Assembly: GCA_964588495.1 (NCBI GenBank)
Contig: CAZPPS010000002.1
Location: forward strand, 73,607-137,606
DNA from: CAVPKN01 sp964588495
GTDB lineage: Bacteria; Chlamydiota; Chlamydiia; Chlamydiales; JAAKFR01
Length of the DNA stretch: 64,000 bases
Reading direction: 5' to 3'
Part shown: in pieces, positions 50,768-59,074 of the stretch
How positions within the stretch are numbered: the stretch's first letter is position 1
Layout: each line of letters starts with the position of its first letter
Made by a program: the position numbers and the translations under genes
Notes under the pieces: generated by a model
Seen by the model: only the letters and a program-made list of their open reading frames with translations
Databases searched by the model: none
What the model was told of the DNA's origin: nothing

Positions 50768-52179
50768 TGTTTGCATCGATCGCGTTGGCAACCGCTGCCC
50801 TTTTTTCTAGCCTGAATCCGAAATCGGTTGCCGAAGCCTTGGCCTATTACGAGCTCTATCCCAATAGTGTCGAAGGCAAAAAAGCCCTTGAGCGTGCCCG
50901 CATACTGCTAAATGCATCTTCCGAGCAGACGATTCTATTTTTGCCGGAGCAAATCAACCGCCTGAAGGGAGTTTCAAAGCTCTCCAAAGAGGATATTACG
51001 CACATCGAAACCTTAGCTTCCCATTTGCCCAACAGAAAGCTCAAAGGTTACTTGGCGCAAACAGAAGGGGAGATCATCGCGCTTCCCTCAGAAGAGATTG
51101 ATTTGGGAAAAGCTCTTATTTTGTCACAGCTCGGCTCAGAAATTGAAGCCCGCAGCTATTCTGCCATGCTCGATTTAATGGCACTCCAGATTTTGGCCTA
51201 TCTTCCCCAAAATGCGAGTCCTTTTGAAAAGATTCAGGCAATGAATCGATTTATTTTCGATCAAATGCACTTCCGTTTTCCTCCCCATTCTGCCTACGCC
51301 GAAAATATCGACCGCTACACGTTTTTGCCTTCTGTTATGGATAATCACCTCGGGGTCTGCCTGGGTGTGACAGCGATGTACCTGGCAATTGCCCAGAGAT
51401 TGGATCTTCCTCTGGAAATTATCACACCTCCAGGACACATTTACGCCCGTTTCCGTTCAGGTGAGACCCAAATCAATATTGAAACAACAGCCCGGGGCGT
51501 CCACACAGAAGATGAGACCTACTTGAGCATCCAAAATTCCACACTTCAAGAGAGAACCCTCAAAGAAGTGATTGGAATGACCCATGTCAACCTCGCCTCG
51601 ACCTATCTCTATAAAGGGGAATTTGCAAAAGCTGCCCACGCCTACGAAAAAGCGAAGCCCTATATGCCAGATGATCCCATGGTTAGAGAGCTTTTAGGCT
51701 ATAGCTACCTCTTTACGAACCGAAAAGAGGAGGGAGAAACCCTTTTAAAAGGTCTTGAAAAGTCTACTCATGGTGTCGCACAAGACTATTTAGCGGGCAA
51801 GGTAGATCTTGCTGGAATCGAAGCTGCCTTTGCTCATGTTGATGAAACCCGCGACTCTCTTGTGCAAAAACAAAAACAGCTCGAAAAAATCCTCGAAAAA
51901 TTCCCTGAGTTTAAAGACGGTTTACATCAACTTGCGATCACCTGGATTCAGCTAGGACGTAGCCGTGAAGCTATTCAAGCCCTTCTACGCTATCATGCTC
52001 TTGATAAAGAAGACGCCGTCACCAACTATTACCTCGCAGAGCTTTTTGCAGAGCGATTCGACTTCAAAAGCTGCTGGCATTACCTCAAGCAGGCAACTGC
52101 TGCCTGCCAAAAAGAAAACTACCTCCCGCAAGCCCTCAAAGACTTGCGCCGAAATCTGCTCCAAGTCTGCCCTGAATAA
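50767..52179 (+). CDS. Transglutaminase-like (SirB1) domain and TPR protein
   Basis: A 470-residue protein from the ATG at 50767, which overlaps the sthA stop by one base. A weak N-terminal hydrophobic segment (MFASIALATAALFSS) may be a signal. Residues about 155-290 match the SirB1 transglutaminase-like region: FEKIQAMNRFIFDQMHF, DNHLGVCLGVTAMYLAIAQR with the Cys, and PGHIYARF with the His. Residues about 295-460 are TPR repeats (KGEFAKAAHAYEKAKPYMPD; LGRSREAIQALLRYHALDKED). SirB1-like proteins are widespread and poorly defined. Coupling with sthA is by position. Confidence 0.78.
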   Translation: MFASIALATAALFSSLNPKSVAEALAYYELYPNSVEGKKALERARILLNASSEQTILFLPEQINRLKGVSKLSKEDITHIETLASHLPNRKLKGYLAQTEGEIIALPSEEIDLGKALILSQLGSEIEARSYSAMLDLMALQILAYLPQNASPFEKIQAMNRFIFDQMHFRFPPHSAYAENIDRYTFLPSVMDNHLGVCLGVTAMYLAIAQRLDLPLEIITPPGHIYARFRSGETQINIETTARGVHTEDETYLSIQNSTLQERTLKEVIGMTHVNLASTYLYKGEFAKAAHAYEKAKPYMPDDPMVRELLGYSYLFTNRKEEGETLLKGLEKSTHGVAQDYLAGKVDLAGIEAAFAHVDETRDSLVQKQKQLEKILEKFPEFKDGLHQLAITWIQLGRSREAIQALLRYHALDKEDAVTNYYLAELFAERFDFKSCWHYLKQATAACQKENYLPQALKDLRRNLLQVCPE

Positions 52180-52285
52180 CCCGCGCTTGCGATAAGAAAT
52201 GCAAAAGAGCTAAATTGAATAGGAGTAGGATGCAGCTTCTGGAGGGGGCTGCTCAAGATACGCCGTTCCCTCTCCAGAAAAATCT

Positions 52286-52453
52286 TTATTTAAGCTTGTT
52301 GCTTGGTTTTATTTCTGACCATTCTGTAGTTGATGGTTCTTCTCCTGCAGCAACACCCTTCAGTTCTTTTTTTGTCAGCTGCTCCGATTTACCCTTTTTA
52401 GGTTCCTTTTGAGTATTTTTTTGATCCCAATTACCTTTTTTATTTTTTTCCAT
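52286..52453 (-). CDS. Short peptide with Ala-Ala-Gly leader end, putative third RiPP precursor
   Basis: A 55-codon frame, MEKNKKGNWDQKN to the end NKLK, between the TPR gene and an unknown gene. AGGGAG lies 6-7 bases before the ATG, a strong ribosome binding site. Residues 26-37 read LTKKELKGVAAG, the same leader end as LSEKDLESLAAG and LSEKDLEAVAAG of the NHLP precursors and of double-glycine bacteriocin leaders. The 18-residue remainder EEPSTTEWSEIKPSNKLK has Ser and Thr but no Cys. The N-terminus is short and Lys-rich and lacks the NHLP domain, so if it is a precursor it belongs to a different leader class. Function inferred; expression unproven. Confidence 0.62.
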   Translation of the reverse strand: MEKNKKGNWDQKNTQKEPKKGKSEQLTKKELKGVAAGEEPSTTEWSEIKPSNKLK

Positions 52454-52609
52454 AACAACTCCCTTTGGTTTATCCCGTAGAGTTAGTGTAGCACATGCAT
52501 AAATTATTTATAATCAATTTTTTAAGTTTAATTTTTGGGTTGATTGATTTAACCTATCTTAAAATATTGTTTTGGTTTTAACTGTTTGTAAAAAATTTCA
52601 CCTTTAAAA

Positions 52610-53218
52610 ATGAATCGCACCGAACAGTATTCAAGCGTTTACAACGAGATTTTTCTCAGCAATTCTGAAGAGGCGCGTCCCGCTCAGGAGGAACAAATGG
52701 AGTTGACGGCCGAAAAAGTCCTCGCTTTTGAGGTTTTTAATTATTTGGATGGCGTTTCAGGAAAATCTTTAGGATGCGCTTCAGATTTTTGGAAATGCTC
52801 TTATTTGACATTTGAGATCAAACCTATTCAAAGCTTTCTCTGGTATCTAAAGGCAAATCTTAATGAGCCCTTTTTGACACAAATCACCTATGTTGAGGAT
52901 GTCATGTATCAAAACATCATCAATCTAGAGCAATTGAGATTACCTACTCTACGAATGAAGAAACTTATTTTTAAAAAATTAAAACTAATTTTAAAAACAA
53001 TAAGTGTCGAAAAATTAAGGTCATTAAAGAAACAAACAGAAGCTTCATCTGAATATGTAGAACTATTTGATAAAACCCATTTTTTAATACAGACAGATCT
53101 TGCCGCCAAGCTACCCGAGGGTCAAGAAAAAAAAGGGCTAGAGGGGCTACTGTCGCATCAAAAGCAGTATGGTATCTATGAATTGAACATCACTGTGGAA
53201 TCGGGCGAAGGGTGTTGA
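52610..53218 (+). CDS. Hypothetical protein
   Basis: A 202-residue protein with no recognised domain, signal or membrane helix. The N-terminal ~45 residues are acidic (SNSEEARPAQEEQMELTAEK), followed by AFEVFNYLDGVSGKSLGCAS and a strongly Lys/Leu-rich helical region (about 115-150). No close neighbour in sense of operon, 34 bp before the methyltransferase gene. An effector or regulatory role cannot be judged. Confidence 0.5.
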   Translation: MNRTEQYSSVYNEIFLSNSEEARPAQEEQMELTAEKVLAFEVFNYLDGVSGKSLGCASDFWKCSYLTFEIKPIQSFLWYLKANLNEPFLTQITYVEDVMYQNIINLEQLRLPTLRMKKLIFKKLKLILKTISVEKLRSLKKQTEASSEYVELFDKTHFLIQTDLAAKLPEGQEKKGLEGLLSHQKQYGIYELNITVESGEGC

Positions 53219-53252
53219 AGTAAACCCTAATGTCCGCTTAAAATCTGCGTCC

Positions 53253-54419
53253 ATGGAAGCTGTTATATTAAAAAAAGGGCGTGAAAAGATTTTTTTTCAG
53301 AGGCACCACTGGATTTTTTCGGGTGCCATTCTATCTTTTCCCAAAAACTATCAGGATGGGGATCTTGTTCCCGTTGAGAGTTTTGATGGTAGGTCGTTGG
53401 GGTGGGCTTTTTTCAATCGGAGATGTTCGCTTGCCGGCAGGATCGTGAGTTTTGATGATAAGGAGGTCTACACCTCTTTAAGAACCACTCTTGGGCAGGC
53501 GTTGGAGCTTAGAGAGTCTTTATTAAAAGATGCGCGCAATACGGGGTGTCGGCTTGTCAATGGAGAAGGGGATGGGATTCCTGGCCTGATTGTCGATAAA
53601 TATGGGCCTTACCTTGTTGTGCAAGTGGGCGCGCTAGGAGCACATAAGCTTCTCCCTTTTTTCTGTGATTTTTTTACGGAAAATCTTCAGATTTCAGGTA
53701 TTTATGAAAAATCGACGAGCGGATCTCTCAAAGAAGAGGGGCTAGCTCCACAAGAACAGATTTTATGGGGAGCAGTTCCTGATCAAGTCACCATTCTGGA
53801 AGAGGGGATCCCTTTTGTAGTGGCGATCAAAACTGGGCAAAAGACCGGCTTTTTTCTCGATCAGAGGGAAATGCGGAAATGGGTTGCAACGCTTGCGAGA
53901 AGTAAGCGGGTATTAAACGGTTTTTGCTATTCAGGGGGCTTTACTTTGGCTGCCCTTCAAGGAGGCGCATCTGCTGTCACTTCTGTGGATATTTCTTCAG
54001 AGGCCATTGATTTGTGCAAACAAAACGTTGTGGCAAATGGATTTTCCCTTGAAAAACATCATTTTTACGCAAAAGATATGTTCGAGTTTTTGATGCAGGA
54101 TTCTCTAGATTTCGATCTGGCTATTCTCGATCCTCCTGCCTTTGCCAAAAAGAAAAAAGACATTCCAGCAGCGCTTAAGGGTTATCGAAGATTATTTGAG
54201 CTTGCCTTGAAGAAAATGCCTTCCAATAGCTTGCTTCTTCTTTCTTCATGTTCTTATTATATTTCTGACGAATTGTTTGAGGAATGTGTGATGCAAGCAG
54301 CGCTCAATGCAAAACGGGCTGTGCGAATCATTGGACGCCATAGGCACGCGCTCGATCATCCCGTCAATTTATTTCATCCTGAAAGTAGCTATTTAAAAAG
54401 CATTTTGCTTGCGCTATAG
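53253..54419 (+). CDS. rlmI: RlmI-like 23S rRNA cytosine-C5 methyltransferase
   Basis: A 388-residue class I SAM methyltransferase. An N-terminal PUA domain (about 1-75, AVILKKGREKIFFQRHHWIFSG) and a middle domain lead to the Rossmann core: KTGQKTGFFLDQREMRKWV near 190, VLNGFCYSGGFTLAALQGGA near 220, VDISSEAIDLCKQNVVANG near 244 and the catalytic-loop DLAILDPPAFAKKKKD near 290. RlmI makes m5C1962 in 23S rRNA; family members differ little in motif, so the exact site is inferred. It is 22 bp before clpB. Confidence 0.87.
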   Translation: MEAVILKKGREKIFFQRHHWIFSGAILSFPKNYQDGDLVPVESFDGRSLGWAFFNRRCSLAGRIVSFDDKEVYTSLRTTLGQALELRESLLKDARNTGCRLVNGEGDGIPGLIVDKYGPYLVVQVGALGAHKLLPFFCDFFTENLQISGIYEKSTSGSLKEEGLAPQEQILWGAVPDQVTILEEGIPFVVAIKTGQKTGFFLDQREMRKWVATLARSKRVLNGFCYSGGFTLAALQGGASAVTSVDISSEAIDLCKQNVVANGFSLEKHHFYAKDMFEFLMQDSLDFDLAILDPPAFAKKKKDIPAALKGYRRLFELALKKMPSNSLLLLSSCSYYISDELFEECVMQAALNAKRAVRIIGRHRHALDHPVNLFHPESSYLKSILLAL

Positions 54420-54441
54420 TTTTAATAAAAGGGGGTAGAAG

Positions 54442-57042
54442 ATGCAAAACTTCTCAGAGGCCGTTCAAAGGGCACTTTCTGCTGCTGTACACAAGGCGCA
54501 AGAAAGACGCAATCCAGAGGTGAGTGAAAATCATCTCCTTTTGAGTTTTTTGGAGGATGCCGAAGGTTATTTCACAGAGACACTGACCGATCTCAAAACC
54601 CATCCTGAACAGCTTCTTGAAGGCGCAGGACGGGCCCTTGAGCGCCTTCCCACATTTACTGAGGGAGGAGGAGAGCCTCAAGTTTCCCGCAATTTGCAAA
54701 ACATTCTAGCCGGTGCCGAAGGGTTTGCCAAAGAGCTCAAGGATTCCTATCTTTCAAGCGACCATTTTCTATTGAGCTTTTGGGAAAGGGGACAAGAGCC
54801 CTTTTCTAGCTGGAAAAAACAAACGGGCATCACCCAAAAACAGCTCTTGGAGCATATTCAAAAAGTGAGAGGAGACCGACACATGGATTCACCAACTGCC
54901 GAATCAAGTCTAAAAAGCTTAGAAAAATATTGCAAAAACTACACGAGTCTTGCCAAAGCTGGGAAGCTCGATCCTGTGATTGGAAGAGATGAGGAGATAA
55001 GACGTACGATCCAGGTTTTGAGCAGACGGACCAAAAATAATCCGATGCTGATTGGAGAGCCAGGCGTGGGGAAAACAGCGATCGCAGAGGGACTTGCCAT
55101 CCGCATTTTTCAAAAAGATGTTCCCGATTCTTTAAAAGATAAAGAGCTCGTGGCTCTCGATATGGGCTCTTTGATTGCGGGAACGAAATTCAGAGGGGAA
55201 TTTGAAGAAAGACTAAAAAGCATTCTGCAAGAAATTGAAAAAAGCGAAGGGAAGGTCATCCTCTTTATCGATGAGGTTCACACGCTTGTAGGTGCAGGGG
55301 CAGCTGAAGGTTCTATGGATGCTGCAAACTTACTCAAACCTGCCCTCGCAAGAGGCACTCTCCACTGCATCGGAGCGACAACTTTAAATGAGTATCAAAA
55401 ATACATCGAAAAAGATGCCGCATTAGAGCGTCGTTTTCAGCCCGTTTTTATCGCTGAGCCGACTGTTGAAGATGCGATCGCCATTTTGCGCGGCCTCAAA
55501 GAGCGGTATGAAATCTACCATGGCGTGCGGATCACAGAAGATGCGTTGCATGCAGCTGTTACACTCTCAAATCGTTACATTTCAGATCGTTTTCTTCCCG
55601 ATAAGGCGATTGATTTGATCGATGAGGCGGCAAGCTTAATCCGGATGCAGCTCGGTTCTCGGCCTTTGCCGATTGATATGAAAGAAAGGGAACTTGCCTC
55701 GTATATTGTGAAGCAAGAATCTCTCAAACATGAAGATTCTCCTCTGGCAAAGTCGGAACTTGCCGCCCTTGAGAAAAAAATTGCCGACCTTAAAGAGGAG
55801 CTGACACTTCTCCGTGAAAGATGGGAGAATGAAAAAGGGATTCTCAACTCTGTTAAAGAGAAAAAAGATGCGATGGAAAAACTCCGCTTTCAGGAAGAAG
55901 AAGCTGAGCGGGCCTCAGATTATAACAAAGTGGCTGAAATCCGCTATAGCCGCATCCCTGCCCTTCAAAAAGAGATCGATGATGCGGGCCAGCTTTTGAG
56001 CCGCAAAGAAAATCGTCTTCTACAAGAAGAGGTGGATGAGCACTTAGTTGCCCAGGTTGTCTCGAAATGGACAGGGATTCCGGTTCAGAAAATGCTGGAA
56101 GGGGAGGCCTCTAAGCTTCTCCATTTGGAAGAGACATTAGAAAAAAGGGTAGTGGGGCAGCCTTTTGCCGTCAAAGCTGTTAGTGATGCGATCCGCGCCT
56201 CTCGTGCAGGCTTAAATGACCCCAATCGGCCCACAGCTGTGTTTTTGTTTCTTGGGCCCACAGGCGTTGGAAAAACAGAGCTTGCCAAAGCACTTGCTGA
56301 GCAGCTTTTTAGCAAAGAGGAGGCGATGATCCGCCTCGATATGTCAGAGTATATGGAAAAGCACACTGTTTCCAAGCTCATCGGCTCTCCTCCAGGTTAT
56401 ATCGGTTATGAAGAAGGGGGGCAGCTCTCCGAGGCCATCAGACGGCGTCCCTACGCTGTTGTTCTGCTCGACGAGATCGAAAAAGCGCATCCTGATGTGT
56501 TCAATATCCTCCTCCAAATCTTCGACGAAGGAAGATTGACAGATAGCAAAGGGAGAAGAGTCAATTGTAAAAATGCCCTTTTCATCATGACTTCGAATTT
56601 GGGCTCCGACCAGCTGATGGAATCCCTTAACAAGGCTCATGGCAATCTCGACAAAGAGCAAATCCTCGAAACGGTAGAACCTGTCTTAAAAAGACACTTC
56701 CGCCCCGAGTTTCTAAACCGCCTCGATGAAATCTTGCCCTTCTTGCCCCTCCACGAAAAAGAGATGGCCAAAATCGTGGACATCCAGATGCACCAAATCG
56801 CCCGCCGCATCAAGGACAAACAGATTTTCCTCCATTGGGATGACTCTGTGGTTCACTACCTTGCCAAAGAGGGCTACGACCCCGCCTTCGGCGCCCGCCC
56901 CTTAAAACGCCTCATCCAGCACAAAGTGGTCGAAAAGCTCTCCCGTGCCCTCCTCGAAGGGAAAATCGAAGCCGGCAACGACATCCACCTCCACATGAAC
57001 GGCCCCGAAATCACCTTCACCACCCAAGCCGGAGTTGCTTAA
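54442..57042 (+). CDS. clpB: Disaggregase ATPase ClpB
   Basis: An 866-residue Hsp100 protein. Order: Clp_N (1-145), NBD1 with Walker A GEPGVGKTAIAEG near 207 and Walker B VILFIDEVHTLVGAG, the M-domain coiled coil (about 400-530), NBD2 with FLGPTGVGKTELAKAL near 612 and VVLLDEIEKAHPDVF, and the C-terminal D2-small domain ending with FGARPLKRLIQ. It solubilises aggregates with DnaK. The M-domain distinguishes it from ClpA/ClpC. GGGGGTAG precedes the ATG. Chlamydia clpB (CT113) has other neighbours. Confidence 0.96.
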   Translation: MQNFSEAVQRALSAAVHKAQERRNPEVSENHLLLSFLEDAEGYFTETLTDLKTHPEQLLEGAGRALERLPTFTEGGGEPQVSRNLQNILAGAEGFAKELKDSYLSSDHFLLSFWERGQEPFSSWKKQTGITQKQLLEHIQKVRGDRHMDSPTAESSLKSLEKYCKNYTSLAKAGKLDPVIGRDEEIRRTIQVLSRRTKNNPMLIGEPGVGKTAIAEGLAIRIFQKDVPDSLKDKELVALDMGSLIAGTKFRGEFEERLKSILQEIEKSEGKVILFIDEVHTLVGAGAAEGSMDAANLLKPALARGTLHCIGATTLNEYQKYIEKDAALERRFQPVFIAEPTVEDAIAILRGLKERYEIYHGVRITEDALHAAVTLSNRYISDRFLPDKAIDLIDEAASLIRMQLGSRPLPIDMKERELASYIVKQESLKHEDSPLAKSELAALEKKIADLKEELTLLRERWENEKGILNSVKEKKDAMEKLRFQEEEAERASDYNKVAEIRYSRIPALQKEIDDAGQLLSRKENRLLQEEVDEHLVAQVVSKWTGIPVQKMLEGEASKLLHLEETLEKRVVGQPFAVKAVSDAIRASRAGLNDPNRPTAVFLFLGPTGVGKTELAKALAEQLFSKEEAMIRLDMSEYMEKHTVSKLIGSPPGYIGYEEGGQLSEAIRRRPYAVVLLDEIEKAHPDVFNILLQIFDEGRLTDSKGRRVNCKNALFIMTSNLGSDQLMESLNKAHGNLDKEQILETVEPVLKRHFRPEFLNRLDEILPFLPLHEKEMAKIVDIQMHQIARRIKDKQIFLHWDDSVVHYLAKEGYDPAFGARPLKRLIQHKVVEKLSRALLEGKIEAGNDIHLHMNGPEITFTTQAGVA

Positions 57043-57056
57043 GTCTTCGCTTTTTT

Positions 57057-57080
57057 TAACACAAAGACACAAAGAGAAGG
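57057..57080. repeat. CACAAAG repeat remnant after clpB
   Basis: AACACAAAGACACAAAGAGA followed by AGGGGAAATGAAAAATT. A similar AGAGAAGGGGAATATGAAAAA stretch occurs at 59027-59050 on the other side of the unknown gene at 57097-58965, so that gene is framed by related short repeats. Confidence 0.55.
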
Positions 57081-57096
57081 GGAAATGAAAAATTTT

Positions 57097-58965
57097 CTAA
57101 GAGCGGTGTTGCCAGGTGCCGGCGATTTCTTGCCAGAGGAACCCTGAGGGGCTGATGGCAAATGCGGTGTCCGGTTCATCCCAAATGTAGTAGTTGCCAT
57201 CGAAGGTAGCAGGGTGGTTGTTGACGTAATACTGCTTGTTATTCAGGGCAATTTCATAATTTTTGTTTTGAATGGTGATTTGGATGGGTTTCTTGGCTCC
57301 CTTAATTGGACTGATATGGAATTCAAATTCTTTATTGAGTTCGGTAATTAAGGCGCGCATTTTTAAAGTTTCTAGCTTAGCACTCCAAGATTGACTTTTG
57401 ATCATTTCATTTATAGGTTCATTGTAGAAGCGGAAAGCTGCCACAAAATGCAAATTTTTTGTAAGAAGAGCATGTTCTAGGATTTGAGCATGTTTTCCAC
57501 CCACTCTTTGACAATAGTCTGTCAATACAGAAGAATGAGAAGTACTGATGCGGCAAGAATGAAGACGCTGAGCTGAGCTTAAGAGTTGTGCGCCCAGTTT
57601 TTTAAGTTCTGTGCCGAAGGTATCTTTGACATGATAAATGAAAACATCATCCCCATCGATTTGTAAAATATCAAAGATCTCAAAATTGTCGAGTCGTTTC
57701 TGATTTCCATCAAACCAGAAAGGGGTATCTTCAGTGGTGTAGAGACGATTGTAATCTGTTTCCCCGATAGTATCGTTCCAAATTTTGTTTAAATACCCTT
57801 TTTGGCCGTCTGCCAAGACACATTTTTCTTTTTGTAGAAGGATTGTTAAATCACTATTGAGTTTGGCTGTATATTTTTGATCGATCTGATACCATTTCTG
57901 ATCAATCTTATAGTAGGAATGTCCGGCTTTATCTGTCAGCCATCCCTCAATACAGTCCAAAATGGGCATCTGGTGCCAATGATTGGAAAGCGTTTTATAT
58001 TCCAAATAGAGCTCTCCGTTTTCTAGCTGCTCTGGTGTGCAACCTTGCCGGTTCCATACATCTTCAATGGTGAGGAATTTGTTTGTGTCAGGACTTATCG
58101 GATAACTGGAAGAACCTTGATGTCTGAGCCGAAACGCATAGCCTTCCGAGCACCATTTATCAGTCAATTCAAGATTGAACTTCCATTCCTGATAACCAGG
58201 AAGAAAAAACCCAGAAAGGTAAAGATAGGTGACACGTGTCAGTTCTGTAAGAGTTTTTAGATCCTCGAGTAAACTAAAACAATTGCCAAATAAATCTGTA
58301 TGGAGATTTACGGGTTCATTCAGGATAGGTTTTAGGAGTTGAACATGTTGGGCTAGTTTAAGATCGCGGTAAATCACAACGGATCGTTCTGTAAATTTGA
58401 CTTTGATCTCACCGCCATCCACTCCCGGAAGGGAATTAAAAATGACTCTCCAGGAACGGAAAACCTGAGTTTCGGAATTAAGACTGTTGTAAGCTTCTCC
58501 TTTTAGCACAAAAGTTGATTCAGCAATGGGGCTAAACATATGGCTGGAAGCGATCTTGTCAATAGAGCCTGTTTGATCGGCATAATGGGAATAAAAATGT
58601 TTGGGAAAATCCTCAGAGCAATAAGGTCGGATGTGTTTAAAAGCTTTAGAGGAGGCAAGGACATAGACCTTTGAGCTTGATTCCTGACTTAAAAATGCCA
58701 AATATTCAGGAGCAGAGGTAGGTTCATCCTCTTCACTAGAACAGTCTTCCACAAAACCTTTTGATAGGGATGGGACTTTTGCAACAGATTTGTAAATAAC
58801 TACCGTGTAGCCATCCAATGTTGAGTTTGTTTTCCAAAGGTTAAAGTCATGCAGATATTTCATGACCCATTTGATTTGACGCTCCGAAGAATTGTTGTTC
58901 AGAAAAAAAGGTGCCAGTTGAGCAATTTTTAAGGGAGGCAAAGGTATTGTCATAAAGGAAGCCAC
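57097..58965 (-). CDS. Hypothetical protein, possible secreted effector
   Basis: A 622-residue protein with no recognised domain. It is soluble by composition, Trp/Tyr-rich, without a signal peptide or membrane helix; an alternative ATG at 58953 (MTIPLPPLKIAQ) would shorten it by four residues. It contains IPLPPLKIAQLAPFFL near the start and several repeated-looking YKIDQKWYQIDQKY and LTDYCQRV stretches. It lies between clpB and malQ, next to the T3SS operon, on the same strand as malQ. An effector role is only a guess from location and lack of homology. Confidence 0.52.
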   Translation of the reverse strand: MASFMTIPLPPLKIAQLAPFFLNNNSSERQIKWVMKYLHDFNLWKTNSTLDGYTVVIYKSVAKVPSLSKGFVEDCSSEEDEPTSAPEYLAFLSQESSSKVYVLASSKAFKHIRPYCSEDFPKHFYSHYADQTGSIDKIASSHMFSPIAESTFVLKGEAYNSLNSETQVFRSWRVIFNSLPGVDGGEIKVKFTERSVVIYRDLKLAQHVQLLKPILNEPVNLHTDLFGNCFSLLEDLKTLTELTRVTYLYLSGFFLPGYQEWKFNLELTDKWCSEGYAFRLRHQGSSSYPISPDTNKFLTIEDVWNRQGCTPEQLENGELYLEYKTLSNHWHQMPILDCIEGWLTDKAGHSYYKIDQKWYQIDQKYTAKLNSDLTILLQKEKCVLADGQKGYLNKIWNDTIGETDYNRLYTTEDTPFWFDGNQKRLDNFEIFDILQIDGDDVFIYHVKDTFGTELKKLGAQLLSSAQRLHSCRISTSHSSVLTDYCQRVGGKHAQILEHALLTKNLHFVAAFRFYNEPINEMIKSQSWSAKLETLKMRALITELNKEFEFHISPIKGAKKPIQITIQNKNYEIALNNKQYYVNNHPATFDGNYYIWDEPDTAFAISPSGFLWQEIAGTWQHRS

Positions 58966-59074
58966 AAATTTTTTTTCCCAATCATAGTGGCTTCAAATAT
59001 TTACAGCATCTTAATTAAAGAGAACAGAGAGAAGGGGAATATGAAAAATTCTATCTCTTGTGTGACTCGCAGCT

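Noticed and set aside
52215..52412. Plus-strand 65-residue frame near 52.3 kb
   Set aside because: It lies opposite the minus-strand short gene at 52286-52453, which has a clear ribosome binding site and a meaningful motif; the plus-strand frame has neither.
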